Assembly: GCA_964472315.1 (NCBI GenBank)
Contig: CAYYJS010000054.1
Span: 1 to 21,416 of the forward strand
DNA from: CAYYJS01 sp964472315
GTDB lineage: Bacteria > Verrucomicrobiota > Kiritimatiellia > UBA8416
Direction of reading: 5' to 3'
Length of the DNA: 21,416 bases
A program made the translations under genes and the position numbers. Below are positions 8,701-16,448 of the stretch, piece after piece. Positions within the stretch are counted from its first letter, which is position 1. Each line of letters opens with the position of its first letter. The notes under the pieces are model-generated. The model was not told where the DNA came from and searched no databases. It saw only the letters and a program-made list of their open reading frames with translations.

Positions 8701-9012
8701 CGCATGCTGGAGAAGGCGGGCTTCGAAGTGCTCAAGGCGTCTGACGGACGCGAAGCGCTGGCCATCTTCACGGAGCGCGCCGACGACATCGCCTGCGTCG
8801 TGCTGGACCTGACCATGCCGCATATGAACGGCGAAGAAACGTTCCATCGCATGTGCGATATCCGCCCCGATGTCCGCGTCGTGCTCTCCAGCGGCTACAA
8901 CGAGGACGAAATCGCGGACCGCTTCCCGGACCGCGCCCCCGACGGGTTCATCCAGAAACCCTACCGCGGCGACGAACTGCTCGAGGTTCTCCGAGGCGTG
9001 CTGCCGGGGTAG
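5779..9012 (+). CDS. Membrane hybrid sensor histidine kinase / response regulator
   Basis: The product is 1077 residues. From the N-terminus: membrane helix 1 (about 7-30), an extracytoplasmic sensor region of about 320 residues that resembles a Cache-type domain, membrane helix 2 (about 351-371), HAMP (about 372-425), and two PAS domains (about 445-560 and 575-690). Then come a HisKA domain with the phospho-accepting His in GGIAHDFNNLL (H715), an HATPase_c domain with N-box Asn827, DTGVGM and GRGLGMSAV, and a C-terminal receiver domain with the acidic cluster VDDDE, phospho-acceptor Asp1010 in VLDLTMPH and Lys in IQKPY. All catalytic residues are present. It would sense an external signal and phosphorylate its own receiver. 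No DNA-binding output domain or partner regulator is encoded nearby, so phosphotransfer to a distant protein is likely. A GAGGA lies 14 bases upstream of the ATG, rather far. The gene converges with the exosortase gene, 30 bases away. Confidence 0.9.
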   Translation: MNIRTRILVTFVPLLVVAMGIVGILALGLSSSLRHGTESTAYNIRQLEKSTEDAGATIGDIIARMTHDEYRMRAAQLTGMLTLNHQALLRQLEKSARAEDMNRFVSQPESARAAIAPNLRRALADLCELYGVAEILVVDALGAELLRVVEQAPPVLGELYPPSKTPVRNMTTDESRTPWFAEAQQAAVDKPVSSVFFSRDFDTEREIAVLAVATPLTSGDRGTPALAGKTIGYLRFVTPLERFCAGILPVQREFKGELFLTDRHDVRVALAPPKALGTPFRPDDRPPQDYLTVTQPLIGNVLKLHFVMPMAELQKSAAVVHALSRSVRENAALVGDMSTRTRTGIRRFQQVLLAVIGLALLAAVAVALGMARAIAAPIEQLRWHANRMAQGHLADETPVAASGEVGELAADLDHMRDRLRRHIHGLDRQVASNVEALRDSEQKFRAVFNQSGVAIVRTDTTGHILESNPAARNLLLYNADEMLNLTIQDLTPPAESEAEREALLRVLAPGGASLRRRGTFVRKDGKPVPTDMTLSVVRDTRGKAQFVSVVIADIAEQLRNEEALRASEEAFRLLFARMPSGCAVHEIVCNEEGVPVNYKFLQANPAFERLTGLSIRDIIGKTILEVQPDVEPFWIETYGRVALTGEPTEFEHYNEPLGRYFFVSAYRPGPGRFAVVFNDATEKHRVQEEQRQIESQVQHAQKLESLGVLAGGIAHDFNNLLMAILGNADLALSEMPQESPGRREIREIEKASRRAAELCKQMLAYSGKGHFVVAPLDLNTLISDMAAMLKLSVSKNVVMHYNLDRTIPLIRADAAQMRQVVMNLIINGSEAIGEKSGVLAVSTGAMTCNAEYLRRTHYTDADTAPGLYTYLEVADTGVGMEPDVANRIFEPFFTTKFAGRGLGMSAVLGIVRGHRGAIRIDTRPGHGSTVRVLFPAAEEIPASKLEPSRGPATPRGSGTVLFVDDDETVLAVGSRMLEKAGFEVLKASDGREALAIFTERADDIACVVLDLTMPHMNGEETFHRMCDIRPDVRVVLSSGYNEDEIADRFPDRAPDGFIQKPYRGDELLEVLRGVLPG

Positions 9013-9042
9013 GGGCGGGGGGCGTCCACCGTCTCGCGCGGG

Positions 9043-12000
9043 TTACGGACGGGCGCCGCGCTGGAGACTGTCGAGTTCGCCGATCAGCCGCCGCGCGCGC
9101 ATGTCGACGAAGTCGCTCCGCCCGGGATCGCGCCGCAGGGCATCCAGTTCCTTGCGCGCATCGTCGTGCTGACCCATCCGCAACCGCAACTCGGCGGCGT
9201 TAAGCTTCACCTCGGCGGCGGAGTAGGCCTTGTCCGACAGCCCCTTCATCGCGCGGTCAAGATACTGCCGCGCCAGATCGAGCTGGCCGGAACGGAGGTA
9301 AACCACGGCCGCGGTGTCCATCACCGCGAACGATTCGCCGCCGAGATCGAGCAACTTCGGCAGCAACTCGACGGCGCGACGGATCGTCCGCTCGTCCTGG
9401 GCCAGCATGTAGACGAGGTTGTTCAGAATACTCATGCGTTCGGGATGCAGGGCGTAGGCGGATTCGAGAATGCGCAGGGCGCGCTCGGACTTGTTCTGCA
9501 ACCGCGCGGCCTCGGCCGCCAGCAACAGGGTCTGCACGCGCACGCCACGCGTATCCTCGTCGATCACCGAGCCGAAAATCGTCAGCGCGCGCTGCATGTC
9601 GCCCTTGGCGAAGTAAACCCGCCCAAGCATCTCGGACCACTGGCTTCCCTGCCGGTCGCGATCGCGGAGGAACTCGAGCGCGGAGACCAGATCGTTGTCC
9701 ACCTTGCCGCCCGTGGCCTTGATCGCGACCAGCACACGGTAGAAGGGCGTGGGGTCGACGGCGTTCTCGATGCCGTTGATCACGCACGTCATGGCCCAGG
9801 ACAGGTCGCCGCCGGCCACGGCCGCACGGATGCCCAGCACATACGCGGCGAGCAGGCCGCGCGCCCGCGGAATCACCGTGCGCGCCATGGCCACCGCCTG
9901 TTCGCGGTACCCCTGCCGCAGCAGGTAGTCCGCGCCGCGCACGACATCGCCGGGCGGATAGCGTCCGGCCGCGGCAACGGCCTCGTCCAGAAGCACCGCC
10001 CTGGCCGCGGGCTCGGCGTTCGTCGTGACGCCGATGACGAGCGCGGCCAGCCACAACTCGGAATCGTCGGGACATGCCGCGTGCGCCTCGCGGACGACAT
10101 CGCCCGCGCCATCGGTCAACCCCACGAGCATGCGCCACAGCACGGGCGCCAGCGGCGCTTCGCTCAACGCGCGGCGCACGGCCGCCACGGCGGTCTCGCG
10201 TTGCCCGGCAATGGCGCTGAGCAGGCCGCACGCGTGCAACGCCGCCAGGCGCTCCAGGCGGTCGCGCGCCGGCGCCGTCCAGGCATCCACAGCCAGCAAC
10301 GAGGCGTCCGGACCGCGCTCGTGCCACCGGACCTGAAGCTCCCGCAGGGCCTTGACGAACGGACTCTCCTGCGCGGCGGCCTGCTTCTTCAGATCCTCGA
10401 TCGTCGCGGCCAGCGCCTCGCCCGCGGGCGGCGCCGGCCAACGCGCCTTCACGCTCCATTCGGCCGGCATCATCCGCACGTCGTTCTGTTTCACGTTCCG
10501 CATGTCGAAGGCCACCCCGAGCGCCTCGGCCAGCCGCTTGGCCTCGTTCAACCGCCCGGTCTCCTTGAGCAGGTCCACCGCCACCGCCGTATCGCGGCCG
10601 ATCGCCGTGCGGTCCAGGATGTGGAGCGCCTGTTCCTTGTATCCGAAGACATCCCAGATGGCGGCTTCGGCCAGGTCGAGACGGACGGCGCCGGGGAACC
10701 CGGCGCGCGACTGCCGGATCGCCTCCATCGCGCAGACCCCCATGTTCATGTTCATGAAGGCGTTGATGCGCATGAGGTCGGCCGTCAGATTCGGCAGCCC
10801 GTCCTCCTCCTGGTACGTGCGCAACGCTTCATAGGAACGCGGCCAGTCGCCCTGCTGGTCGTAGAGCACCGCGTGCTGGAACAGGACTTCCTCTTTTAAA
10901 ATCGGGTGCCGTTGTTCGATCATGTCGAGTCGCGCATGCGCTTCGTCGTGCTTCCCGGCCAGCGCCAGCGCCGTGGGGTACATCAGTTCCATACGCTGAT
11001 TCATGATGCCGGCCGCTTCGCGACGCTTCAACTCGGCCAGACACAAGTCGAGTTCCCGCTGGCGGAACTCGTCCGGCAGCGTCAGTCCGGCCATCTCGGC
11101 GCCCCGCGGAACGCGCCGCCAAAGGCTGCGGAACGGCTCGATGCCGGAGGTCTGCCAGGCGAATGCCGCCAGCCCGATCCGCTCTTCGGGATGGTCGGCC
11201 GCCAGTCCGATACGGTGCTTGCGCACGACATACCAGTCGGTACAGAAGCGGGCCGGCATCAGGTGCAGGCTGGGATCGTCGGGCGCCAGCGCCTCCAGCC
11301 GGCTCATCAGCAACCAGGCCAGGTCGGGACGCCGCAGGCGGAACGTCTTCTCCAGATAGAGCCCGAGCCCGTCGCCGTTGAGCGACCCGAGGACATCCTG
11401 GAGCATCGCGGCGAAGGCATCCTCCCACTCGCCGCCATGCCACTTCTGCGCCAGCGCATAGATGCTCGGCAGGAAACGCGCGTCGCCCGGCCACGACTTG
11501 AGCGCGCGCTTGAGCGCCGTCGCGGCCTGGGCGGACTCGCCGATGCGCAGCGCCGCATGCACGGCGATCAGACCGTGCGAAACTTCGACATAGGGAGCGT
11601 CGCGGTCGGCGCGGACGATGGTTTCCCACTGCTCGTGCATCGCGAGGTAGGGGAAAAGCGCGCGAACGCGCGGCAACATCAGGTGCGACCGTGCCGCCAC
11701 GACCGTATTGCGGGCGGCGTCCTCCGGATGCCTCTCGGCCGCCGCGAACTCGGCGCGGAGCATCGCCACGCCGGGGAGTTGCCCGGCCCAGGGGGGGAAG
11801 GTGTCGGCCAGCGCCCGCGCCTCGGCCCGCCGTCCCAAACGCATCAGCGCCCAGGACTTGAGCACCTGCTCCTGCAGAACCAGCGGCGCTTCGGCCTCCA
11901 GATCGTTCAACTGACGCAACCCGTCTTCGACATCGCCCGTCAACAGACTGGTACGGGCCTGCGCAATGAGGAAGTCGCGGTCGCCCGGCAACAGATGCAG

Positions 12001-13062
12001 CCCTTCGGCGATCGCACGCCGCGCCACGTCCGGATTGGTGTCCATCAGGCCGGTCACCACGCCACGCAGCATCTCCGCCCGATGGCTCGGACGCCCCCGG
12101 TAGATCGCCACGCCGATGCCGCCGAAAAAGCCGACGATCAACAGCGCGATCCCCCCGAAAACGGCCAGCCGGCGTATCGCGCCAGGCACGATGCTGGCCC
12201 GATCCGGCCCCTCCAGCTCACCGCGCCGGATGCCGGCGCGGATGCGCCGACGCTTGTCGACCCAGGCCTTCCAGAAGCCGGCTTCGAGCTGGATCAACAG
12301 CACCGACCCCAGCAGAAAGGTCGACAGCGTGTCGTGGAGAAAGGTGTCCGCCCACCCGGGGTCCATGCGCGGCGCCCAGAGCACCATGTACGTGACACGC
12401 GCCGCGTTCAGCAACAGCACCTGCGACATGCCGATGCATTCCCAGGCGATGGCCTCGTACCACCGCATGCGGAGCAGCAGGCACACGCCCAGGCACGATA
12501 GAAACGCCGTGACGGCGGCACGCATGCCGCTGCACGCCTCCGGGACCATGAACGTCTGATAGCCGGTCCGCAGCTCGATGCCGTCCGCCCAGACACGCAC
12601 GTTCGCCGCCTGCAGCACGTACTCGGCGATCTGTACGGTCAGCGTCTGCATGCCGGACTGCAACCAGTCGAAGACCTGCCCCGGCAACGGGTGCACCCAG
12701 AACAGCACCAGAAACGCGAGACACAGGTCCTTGTCCCAATGCGGCGGGGCCACCCAGAGCAGGCAGGCCAGCACAAGCAGCAGCACGCCCAGCCATTGGA
12801 ACAGGTGGAACGGCGCCAGAATGCCCGGCACGGCCAACACCAGGCCGGCTACCGCACTCGCGGCCGCCAGCCACCGCGGCAACCGCGGCGCCCCATCGCT
12901 CGGTTTGCGACGCAACAACAGCAGGACGGTAAACAGCACGCCCAGCACAAGGCGAATGACACTGTCGTCGTCGCCCGCGAAGACATGGTCGAAGTTCGCG
13001 TAGAACCAGGCGCCAAGGAGGACGATCGCGGATATGACGGCGGCTCGTTTCGATCTGGTCAT
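9043..13062 (-). CDS. Exosortase (EpsH/Xrt family) fused to a long TPR region
   Basis: The product is 1339 residues. The start is the ATG at 13062 (MTRSKRAAVISAIVLLGAWF). Residues 1-270 form a multi-helix membrane domain with the exosortase catalytic set: Cys177 in VPEACSGMR, Arg222 in NAARVTYMV and His243 in FLHDTLSTF. Exosortases are membrane cysteine transpeptidases that process PEP-CTERM-like C-terminal signals, usually in exopolysaccharide-producing bacteria. A further membrane helix follows (about 300-325, LAVFGGIALLIVGFFGGIGV). About 1000 residues of TPR-like helical pairs make up the rest, clearest at YFAKGDMQRALTIFGSV, NKSERALRILESAYALHPER and SGQLDLARQYLDRAMKG. The usual partner domain EpsI (DUF3485) is not seen. 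No PEP-CTERM substrate is present in the window. Exosortase identity is strong; the role of the TPR half is inferred to be binding of substrate or glycan-machinery proteins. Confidence 0.88.
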   Translation of the reverse strand: MTRSKRAAVISAIVLLGAWFYANFDHVFAGDDDSVIRLVLGVLFTVLLLLRRKPSDGAPRLPRWLAAASAVAGLVLAVPGILAPFHLFQWLGVLLLVLACLLWVAPPHWDKDLCLAFLVLFWVHPLPGQVFDWLQSGMQTLTVQIAEYVLQAANVRVWADGIELRTGYQTFMVPEACSGMRAAVTAFLSCLGVCLLLRMRWYEAIAWECIGMSQVLLLNAARVTYMVLWAPRMDPGWADTFLHDTLSTFLLGSVLLIQLEAGFWKAWVDKRRRIRAGIRRGELEGPDRASIVPGAIRRLAVFGGIALLIVGFFGGIGVAIYRGRPSHRAEMLRGVVTGLMDTNPDVARRAIAEGLHLLPGDRDFLIAQARTSLLTGDVEDGLRQLNDLEAEAPLVLQEQVLKSWALMRLGRRAEARALADTFPPWAGQLPGVAMLRAEFAAAERHPEDAARNTVVAARSHLMLPRVRALFPYLAMHEQWETIVRADRDAPYVEVSHGLIAVHAALRIGESAQAATALKRALKSWPGDARFLPSIYALAQKWHGGEWEDAFAAMLQDVLGSLNGDGLGLYLEKTFRLRRPDLAWLLMSRLEALAPDDPSLHLMPARFCTDWYVVRKHRIGLAADHPEERIGLAAFAWQTSGIEPFRSLWRRVPRGAEMAGLTLPDEFRQRELDLCLAELKRREAAGIMNQRMELMYPTALALAGKHDEAHARLDMIEQRHPILKEEVLFQHAVLYDQQGDWPRSYEALRTYQEEDGLPNLTADLMRINAFMNMNMGVCAMEAIRQSRAGFPGAVRLDLAEAAIWDVFGYKEQALHILDRTAIGRDTAVAVDLLKETGRLNEAKRLAEALGVAFDMRNVKQNDVRMMPAEWSVKARWPAPPAGEALAATIEDLKKQAAAQESPFVKALRELQVRWHERGPDASLLAVDAWTAPARDRLERLAALHACGLLSAIAGQRETAVAAVRRALSEAPLAPVLWRMLVGLTDGAGDVVREAHAACPDDSELWLAALVIGVTTNAEPAARAVLLDEAVAAAGRYPPGDVVRGADYLLRQGYREQAVAMARTVIPRARGLLAAYVLGIRAAVAGGDLSWAMTCVINGIENAVDPTPFYRVLVAIKATGGKVDNDLVSALEFLRDRDRQGSQWSEMLGRVYFAKGDMQRALTIFGSVIDEDTRGVRVQTLLLAAEAARLQNKSERALRILESAYALHPERMSILNNLVYMLAQDERTIRRAVELLPKLLDLGGESFAVMDTAAVVYLRSGQLDLARQYLDRAMKGLSDKAYSAAEVKLNAAELRLRMGQHDDARKELDALRRDPGRSDFVDMRARRLIGELDSLQRGARP

Positions 13063-13071
13063 GCGGTGTAG

Positions 13072-13077
13072 ATTATC
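13072..13077 (-). promoter_or_regulatory. Candidate -10 box of the exosortase gene
   Basis: Read on the minus strand this is GATAAT (five of six matches to TATAAT), ending 9 bases before the ATG at 13062. A TTTGCC 16 bases further upstream is only a weak -35 box. There is no Shine-Dalgarno sequence in front of the ATG. If this box is used, the transcript would begin within about three bases of the start codon, that is, leaderless. This is a candidate only. Confidence 0.3.
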
Positions 13078-13196
13078 AGTTCCCCGCGCCGCGGGCAAAG
13101 CGCAAAGTTGGCCCGCCGTGCGCGAACCACACCCGCGCAGGGGCGCATCGATTCGCATATTGCCCGCGGTCGTCCGACACGGCATACTCGGGCTCC

Positions 13197-14990
13197 ATGA
13201 ACTGGAAACACATGCACCGGGCGATCTCGCGTCTTTTTCTCTTCGTGTGCGTTCAGGCAGCCATGCTGCTGCCCGCAACCGGACTGCCGACGCAAACCGC
13301 GTCGGCAGTCGTGGTCGATCCGCCGGCGACCGCGGTCGCGTCGCCGGCCTCCCTCGCGGAACCGCCCTTCTGGCCGATCGGTCTCGTGCCGCCAAATCTC
13401 GAACCGCCCAAGCCGGACCGGAACGGCGCCATCAAGGCCCCGGTCCTGGTCTGGCTGCCGCCGGACGCCACACACGTGCGGGCCCTGTTCATCATCCCGA
13501 ATAACTCGGACTCCAAACACGTGGGCGAACATGCCGCCGTGCGCGCGGTCGCCGCCCGGCACGAGATGGCCATTCTCTATCTGCGCCACGGCGATGTCCC
13601 GCAGGTGCAGGGCATACTCGACGCGGTGGCGCAACATACGGGCATTCGCGAGGTCCGCCATGCCCCCTGGATCCCGTTCGGCAAATCATCCCGCGGAAGG
13701 TTTCCGATTCTCATGGCCTGGCAATACCCCGAACGGACGGTGGCCTGCGTCTCCTATCACGCGGAAACGCCGCCATGGCCGCCCGTCGGAGCCGCACTGA
13801 CCAGTCCTGAAACGATCCTGCACCTGAATATCAACGGCGAAACGGAATGGGGCGGCACCTGGTTCGTGCATGTCCGTCCGTCACTCCTGAACTACCGGGC
13901 GCATGGCGCATGGCTCCCGCACCTGGCCGTAGCCAAGGGCGTGGATCACGGCGACTATCCCGATGCCAATGGCAGCCCCGGCTGGGGCAAGCCGTTCCCG
14001 GACCGGGTCACCTGCATCCGCGTCTGGGACTACATCGCCGTGTATATGGACAAGGCCCTGAGCCTGCGCGTCCCGCGCGACCGCTATGCCGATGCCGGCC
14101 CGGTGCCCCTGCTGCCGATCGACGAGAGCGCCGGCTACCTGATCGATCCGTTCGCCGTGGAAGACCTGTTCCGCCAACCGCATTACCCATTGGTCGAAGC
14201 CGATGGCCTCTACGCGGTCGGCAAGGAGGGCGAACGGTCCACCTCCGGATACGTCGCCATCCCGCCCGCCGCGGCCGCCCCCGTTGCGGAAGGCGTTCCG
14301 GTCGTGCCGCCACCCATCGACCGCGGCCCCGCCGCCTGGCTCGTCACCGAACCCCTGCGCTTCGCCATGCGCAGCGATCCGATGACCGAACTCGGCGCCC
14401 TGGCGTCGCTGCGCCCGAAACCGGGCGACACGGTCGCCATCGACGACCGCACCGCCACGTTCAACCCGATCGCCGCGCGCGCCGTATCCACGACGGGCGG
14501 CATCTCTCTGCAAGGCGTCAAGGCCTGGGGCGAAGCCGTCACAATCCTCGGCTACACGGTCATCGACGTTCCCGCCCCCATGCGCCTGAAGCTGCACGCC
14601 CCCTTCTCCGTCGCCGGCCGGCTCCAGGTCGTGCTCAACGGCGTCCCGGTCGCGCACCGGCAGGTGGTCGATCTGCGCCAGGGGCTGTACCCGATGCTCG
14701 TCGTCCTGCGCCTCGCCGGCCCGAACTGGGGCGCCATCGAACCGTCGTTCGCCACGGTGACCGAAGCCGAGGTGGAAGACGCGCGCGCCTACGCCGCCGA
14801 ACTCGACGCCCGCGCCGCCGAACAGGCCCGCCTCCTGGCCGAAGGCCGCGTCACGCCACTCCCGCCGGTCCGACCGGCCGCCGCCGTGCCGGCCGCCGAA
14901 CGCCGGCGGATGTTCTGGGTCGCCGACCGCGAGCAGGCCGCCGCCTGGTTCCGTCTGCATGCCGTTCACGGACAATCGTTCGATCGATAA
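13197..14990 (+). CDS. Secreted alpha/beta-hydrolase-like protein
   Basis: The product is 597 residues. The N-terminus has a signal peptide (RLFLFVCVQAAMLLPATG, then a site near TASA). A hydrolase-like domain occupies about residues 80-290. ALFIIPNNSD (about 96-105) would be the strand before the oxyanion region, PFGKSSRGRF (160-169) supplies a G-x-S-x-x-G nucleophile elbow with S164 as candidate nucleophile, and KGVDHGDYP supplies a candidate His251. The C-terminal half (about 370-540) looks beta-rich, ending in a charged Ala/Glu/Arg helix (EAEVEDARAYAAELDARAAE). The substrate is not known; an esterase acting on surface glycans is possible. It is the first of three co-oriented genes and divergent from the exosortase. 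The ribosome binding site in front of the ATG is weak; an alternative ATG lies at 13212. Confidence 0.65.
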   Translation: MNWKHMHRAISRLFLFVCVQAAMLLPATGLPTQTASAVVVDPPATAVASPASLAEPPFWPIGLVPPNLEPPKPDRNGAIKAPVLVWLPPDATHVRALFIIPNNSDSKHVGEHAAVRAVAARHEMAILYLRHGDVPQVQGILDAVAQHTGIREVRHAPWIPFGKSSRGRFPILMAWQYPERTVACVSYHAETPPWPPVGAALTSPETILHLNINGETEWGGTWFVHVRPSLLNYRAHGAWLPHLAVAKGVDHGDYPDANGSPGWGKPFPDRVTCIRVWDYIAVYMDKALSLRVPRDRYADAGPVPLLPIDESAGYLIDPFAVEDLFRQPHYPLVEADGLYAVGKEGERSTSGYVAIPPAAAAPVAEGVPVVPPPIDRGPAAWLVTEPLRFAMRSDPMTELGALASLRPKPGDTVAIDDRTATFNPIAARAVSTTGGISLQGVKAWGEAVTILGYTVIDVPAPMRLKLHAPFSVAGRLQVVLNGVPVAHRQVVDLRQGLYPMLVVLRLAGPNWGAIEPSFATVTEAEVEDARAYAAELDARAAEQARLLAEGRVTPLPPVRPAAAVPAAERRRMFWVADREQAAAWFRLHAVHGQSFDR

Positions 14991-15009
14991 CCATCAGTGG
15001 AGGTGCATC

Positions 15010-16401
15010 ATGGCTGTCTTCGCGTTTTGCCAACACCGTCTGGGCCGCACGGACGGCGTCTCGCTCGAAGTCGATAAATGGCGCCGCGTGCTCGAAGCGC
15101 GCGGACACACCGTGCATTATATCGCCGGAAACGAGGACGTGCCGGGCGGACATTTCGTTCCCGAACTCTACCCGTTCCACCCGGTCGCCTCGCGCATCAT
15201 CCGCAACGCCACCCGCGCGCTCGAGGACTATGCTTCGCCGGCCGCTCTCATGGACGAAATCATGCGCCACAAGGAGATCGTCAAGCCGAAGCTGCGCCGC
15301 ATTATCGACGATCTCGGCGTGGACGTCATGCTGCCGAACAACCTGCTTTCCGTCGGCTACAACATCCCCGGCATGGTCGCCCTGTCCGAAATCCTGCGGG
15401 AGACCGGCATCCGTACAATCTGCCACTCCCACGACTTCTGGTGGGAGGACAGCGGCGAAGTCGAACCGACTTGCGAGGAGATCGTGGAGATCTATCGGCG
15501 GCATGCGCCGCCCGCCTACCCCAATATCCGGCATGTCGTGATCAACCGCATCGGCCAGCGCGAGCTCAAGGCGCGCAAGGGCCTGGACGCCCGCGTCGTC
15601 CCGAACGTGTTCGACTTCGATCAGCCCGCCTGGCGTCGCGATGCCTACAACCGCGACTTCCGCCAGGCCATCGGCGTCTCGGAAGCCGACCTGGTCTTCC
15701 TGCAAGCCACGCGCATTCTCGACCGCAAGGCCGTGGAACTGGCGATCGACGTGGTGGCCGAGCTCAACCGCCCGGAACACCGGCGGCGGCTGGAAGCCGC
15801 GCCGCTGTACGACGGCCGCGCCTTCGGCCCCCAGGATAAGATCGTGCTGGTCTGCGCGGGCTATGTGGAAGGCATCGGCCTGTCGGCGCACTACCATGCC
15901 AATCTCATGGCCAAGGCCGCGCGCATGGGCGTCGACGTGCGCTGGGTCGGCGATATCGTCAAACACAGCCGCGGCATGGAAGACGGCCACAAGGTCTACT
16001 CGCTATGGGACAGCTACGTGGCGGCCGACTTCGTCACCTACCCCAGCGTCTGGGAGGGCTGGGGCAACCAACTCATCGAGGCGCTCTTCGCCCGCCTGCC
16101 GGTCGTCCTGTTCGAGTATCCGGTCTACGTGAGCGATCTGAAGCAGGTCGGGTTCGACGTCGTATCGCTGGGCGAAACCGTCGCCGCCAAGGATGCGCAG
16201 GGACTCGTGCGGGTGCCGCCGCAACGCCTGGCGGATGCCGTCGGCGCGATCGTCGCCCTGCTGACCGACGCGGCCGCGCGCCGCAAAGCGGTCGACCACA
16301 ATTTCGCCGTGGCCAATCGCCATTTTTCGATGTCGGCGCTCGCACGGATCGTCGACGAGTTGCTCGTCGACATCGGTATCGCCGATCCGATCGCGGGGTG
16401 A
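15010..16401 (+). CDS. Family 4 glycosyltransferase (GT-B fold)
   Basis: The product is 463 residues. The start is the ATG at 15010, with TGGAGGTG a few bases upstream. The N-terminal domain opens with FCQHRLGRTDGVSLEVDKWR and EARGHTVHYIAGNEDVPGG, typical of a GT-B acceptor domain. It also holds CHSHDFWWEDSGE and, before the linker, VVPNVFDFD. The C-terminal donor domain has LQATRILDRKAVELAIDVV and the retaining-GT4 signature E-x7-E in PSVWEGWGNQLIEALFA (E349, E357). The enzyme should transfer a sugar from a nucleotide donor with retention of configuration. The opening motif resembles a GT4 subgroup I associate with thermophile compatible-solute or glycan synthesis, but I cannot fix the substrate. 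It lies 19 bases downstream of the secreted hydrolase gene and is clearly in the same operon. Confidence 0.82.
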   Translation: MAVFAFCQHRLGRTDGVSLEVDKWRRVLEARGHTVHYIAGNEDVPGGHFVPELYPFHPVASRIIRNATRALEDYASPAALMDEIMRHKEIVKPKLRRIIDDLGVDVMLPNNLLSVGYNIPGMVALSEILRETGIRTICHSHDFWWEDSGEVEPTCEEIVEIYRRHAPPAYPNIRHVVINRIGQRELKARKGLDARVVPNVFDFDQPAWRRDAYNRDFRQAIGVSEADLVFLQATRILDRKAVELAIDVVAELNRPEHRRRLEAAPLYDGRAFGPQDKIVLVCAGYVEGIGLSAHYHANLMAKAARMGVDVRWVGDIVKHSRGMEDGHKVYSLWDSYVAADFVTYPSVWEGWGNQLIEALFARLPVVLFEYPVYVSDLKQVGFDVVSLGETVAAKDAQGLVRVPPQRLADAVGAIVALLTDAAARRKAVDHNFAVANRHFSMSALARIVDELLVDIGIADPIAG

Positions 16402-16448
16402 ACGATCGCGGGTTGACTTGCGCGCCTCGTTCCTGAGAGGCTTGCGCC

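Noticed and set aside
9013..9042. Possible shared terminator between the convergent kinase and exosortase genes
   Set aside because: The gap is only 30 bases. The CGTCC/GGACG pairing that can be drawn extends into the exosortase coding end and is short, with no T-run.
9166..12501. Two long plus-strand open frames (577 and 531 residues) opposite the exosortase-TPR gene
   Set aside because: They are antisense shadows of a high-GC coding region. They are rich in Arg, His, Gln and Pro, have no domain, and the minus strand carries a clear exosortase and TPR protein.
13881..14975. A 364-residue minus-strand open frame
   Set aside because: It is a shadow of the secreted hydrolase gene, Gly/Arg/Asp-rich and without a start context or known motif.
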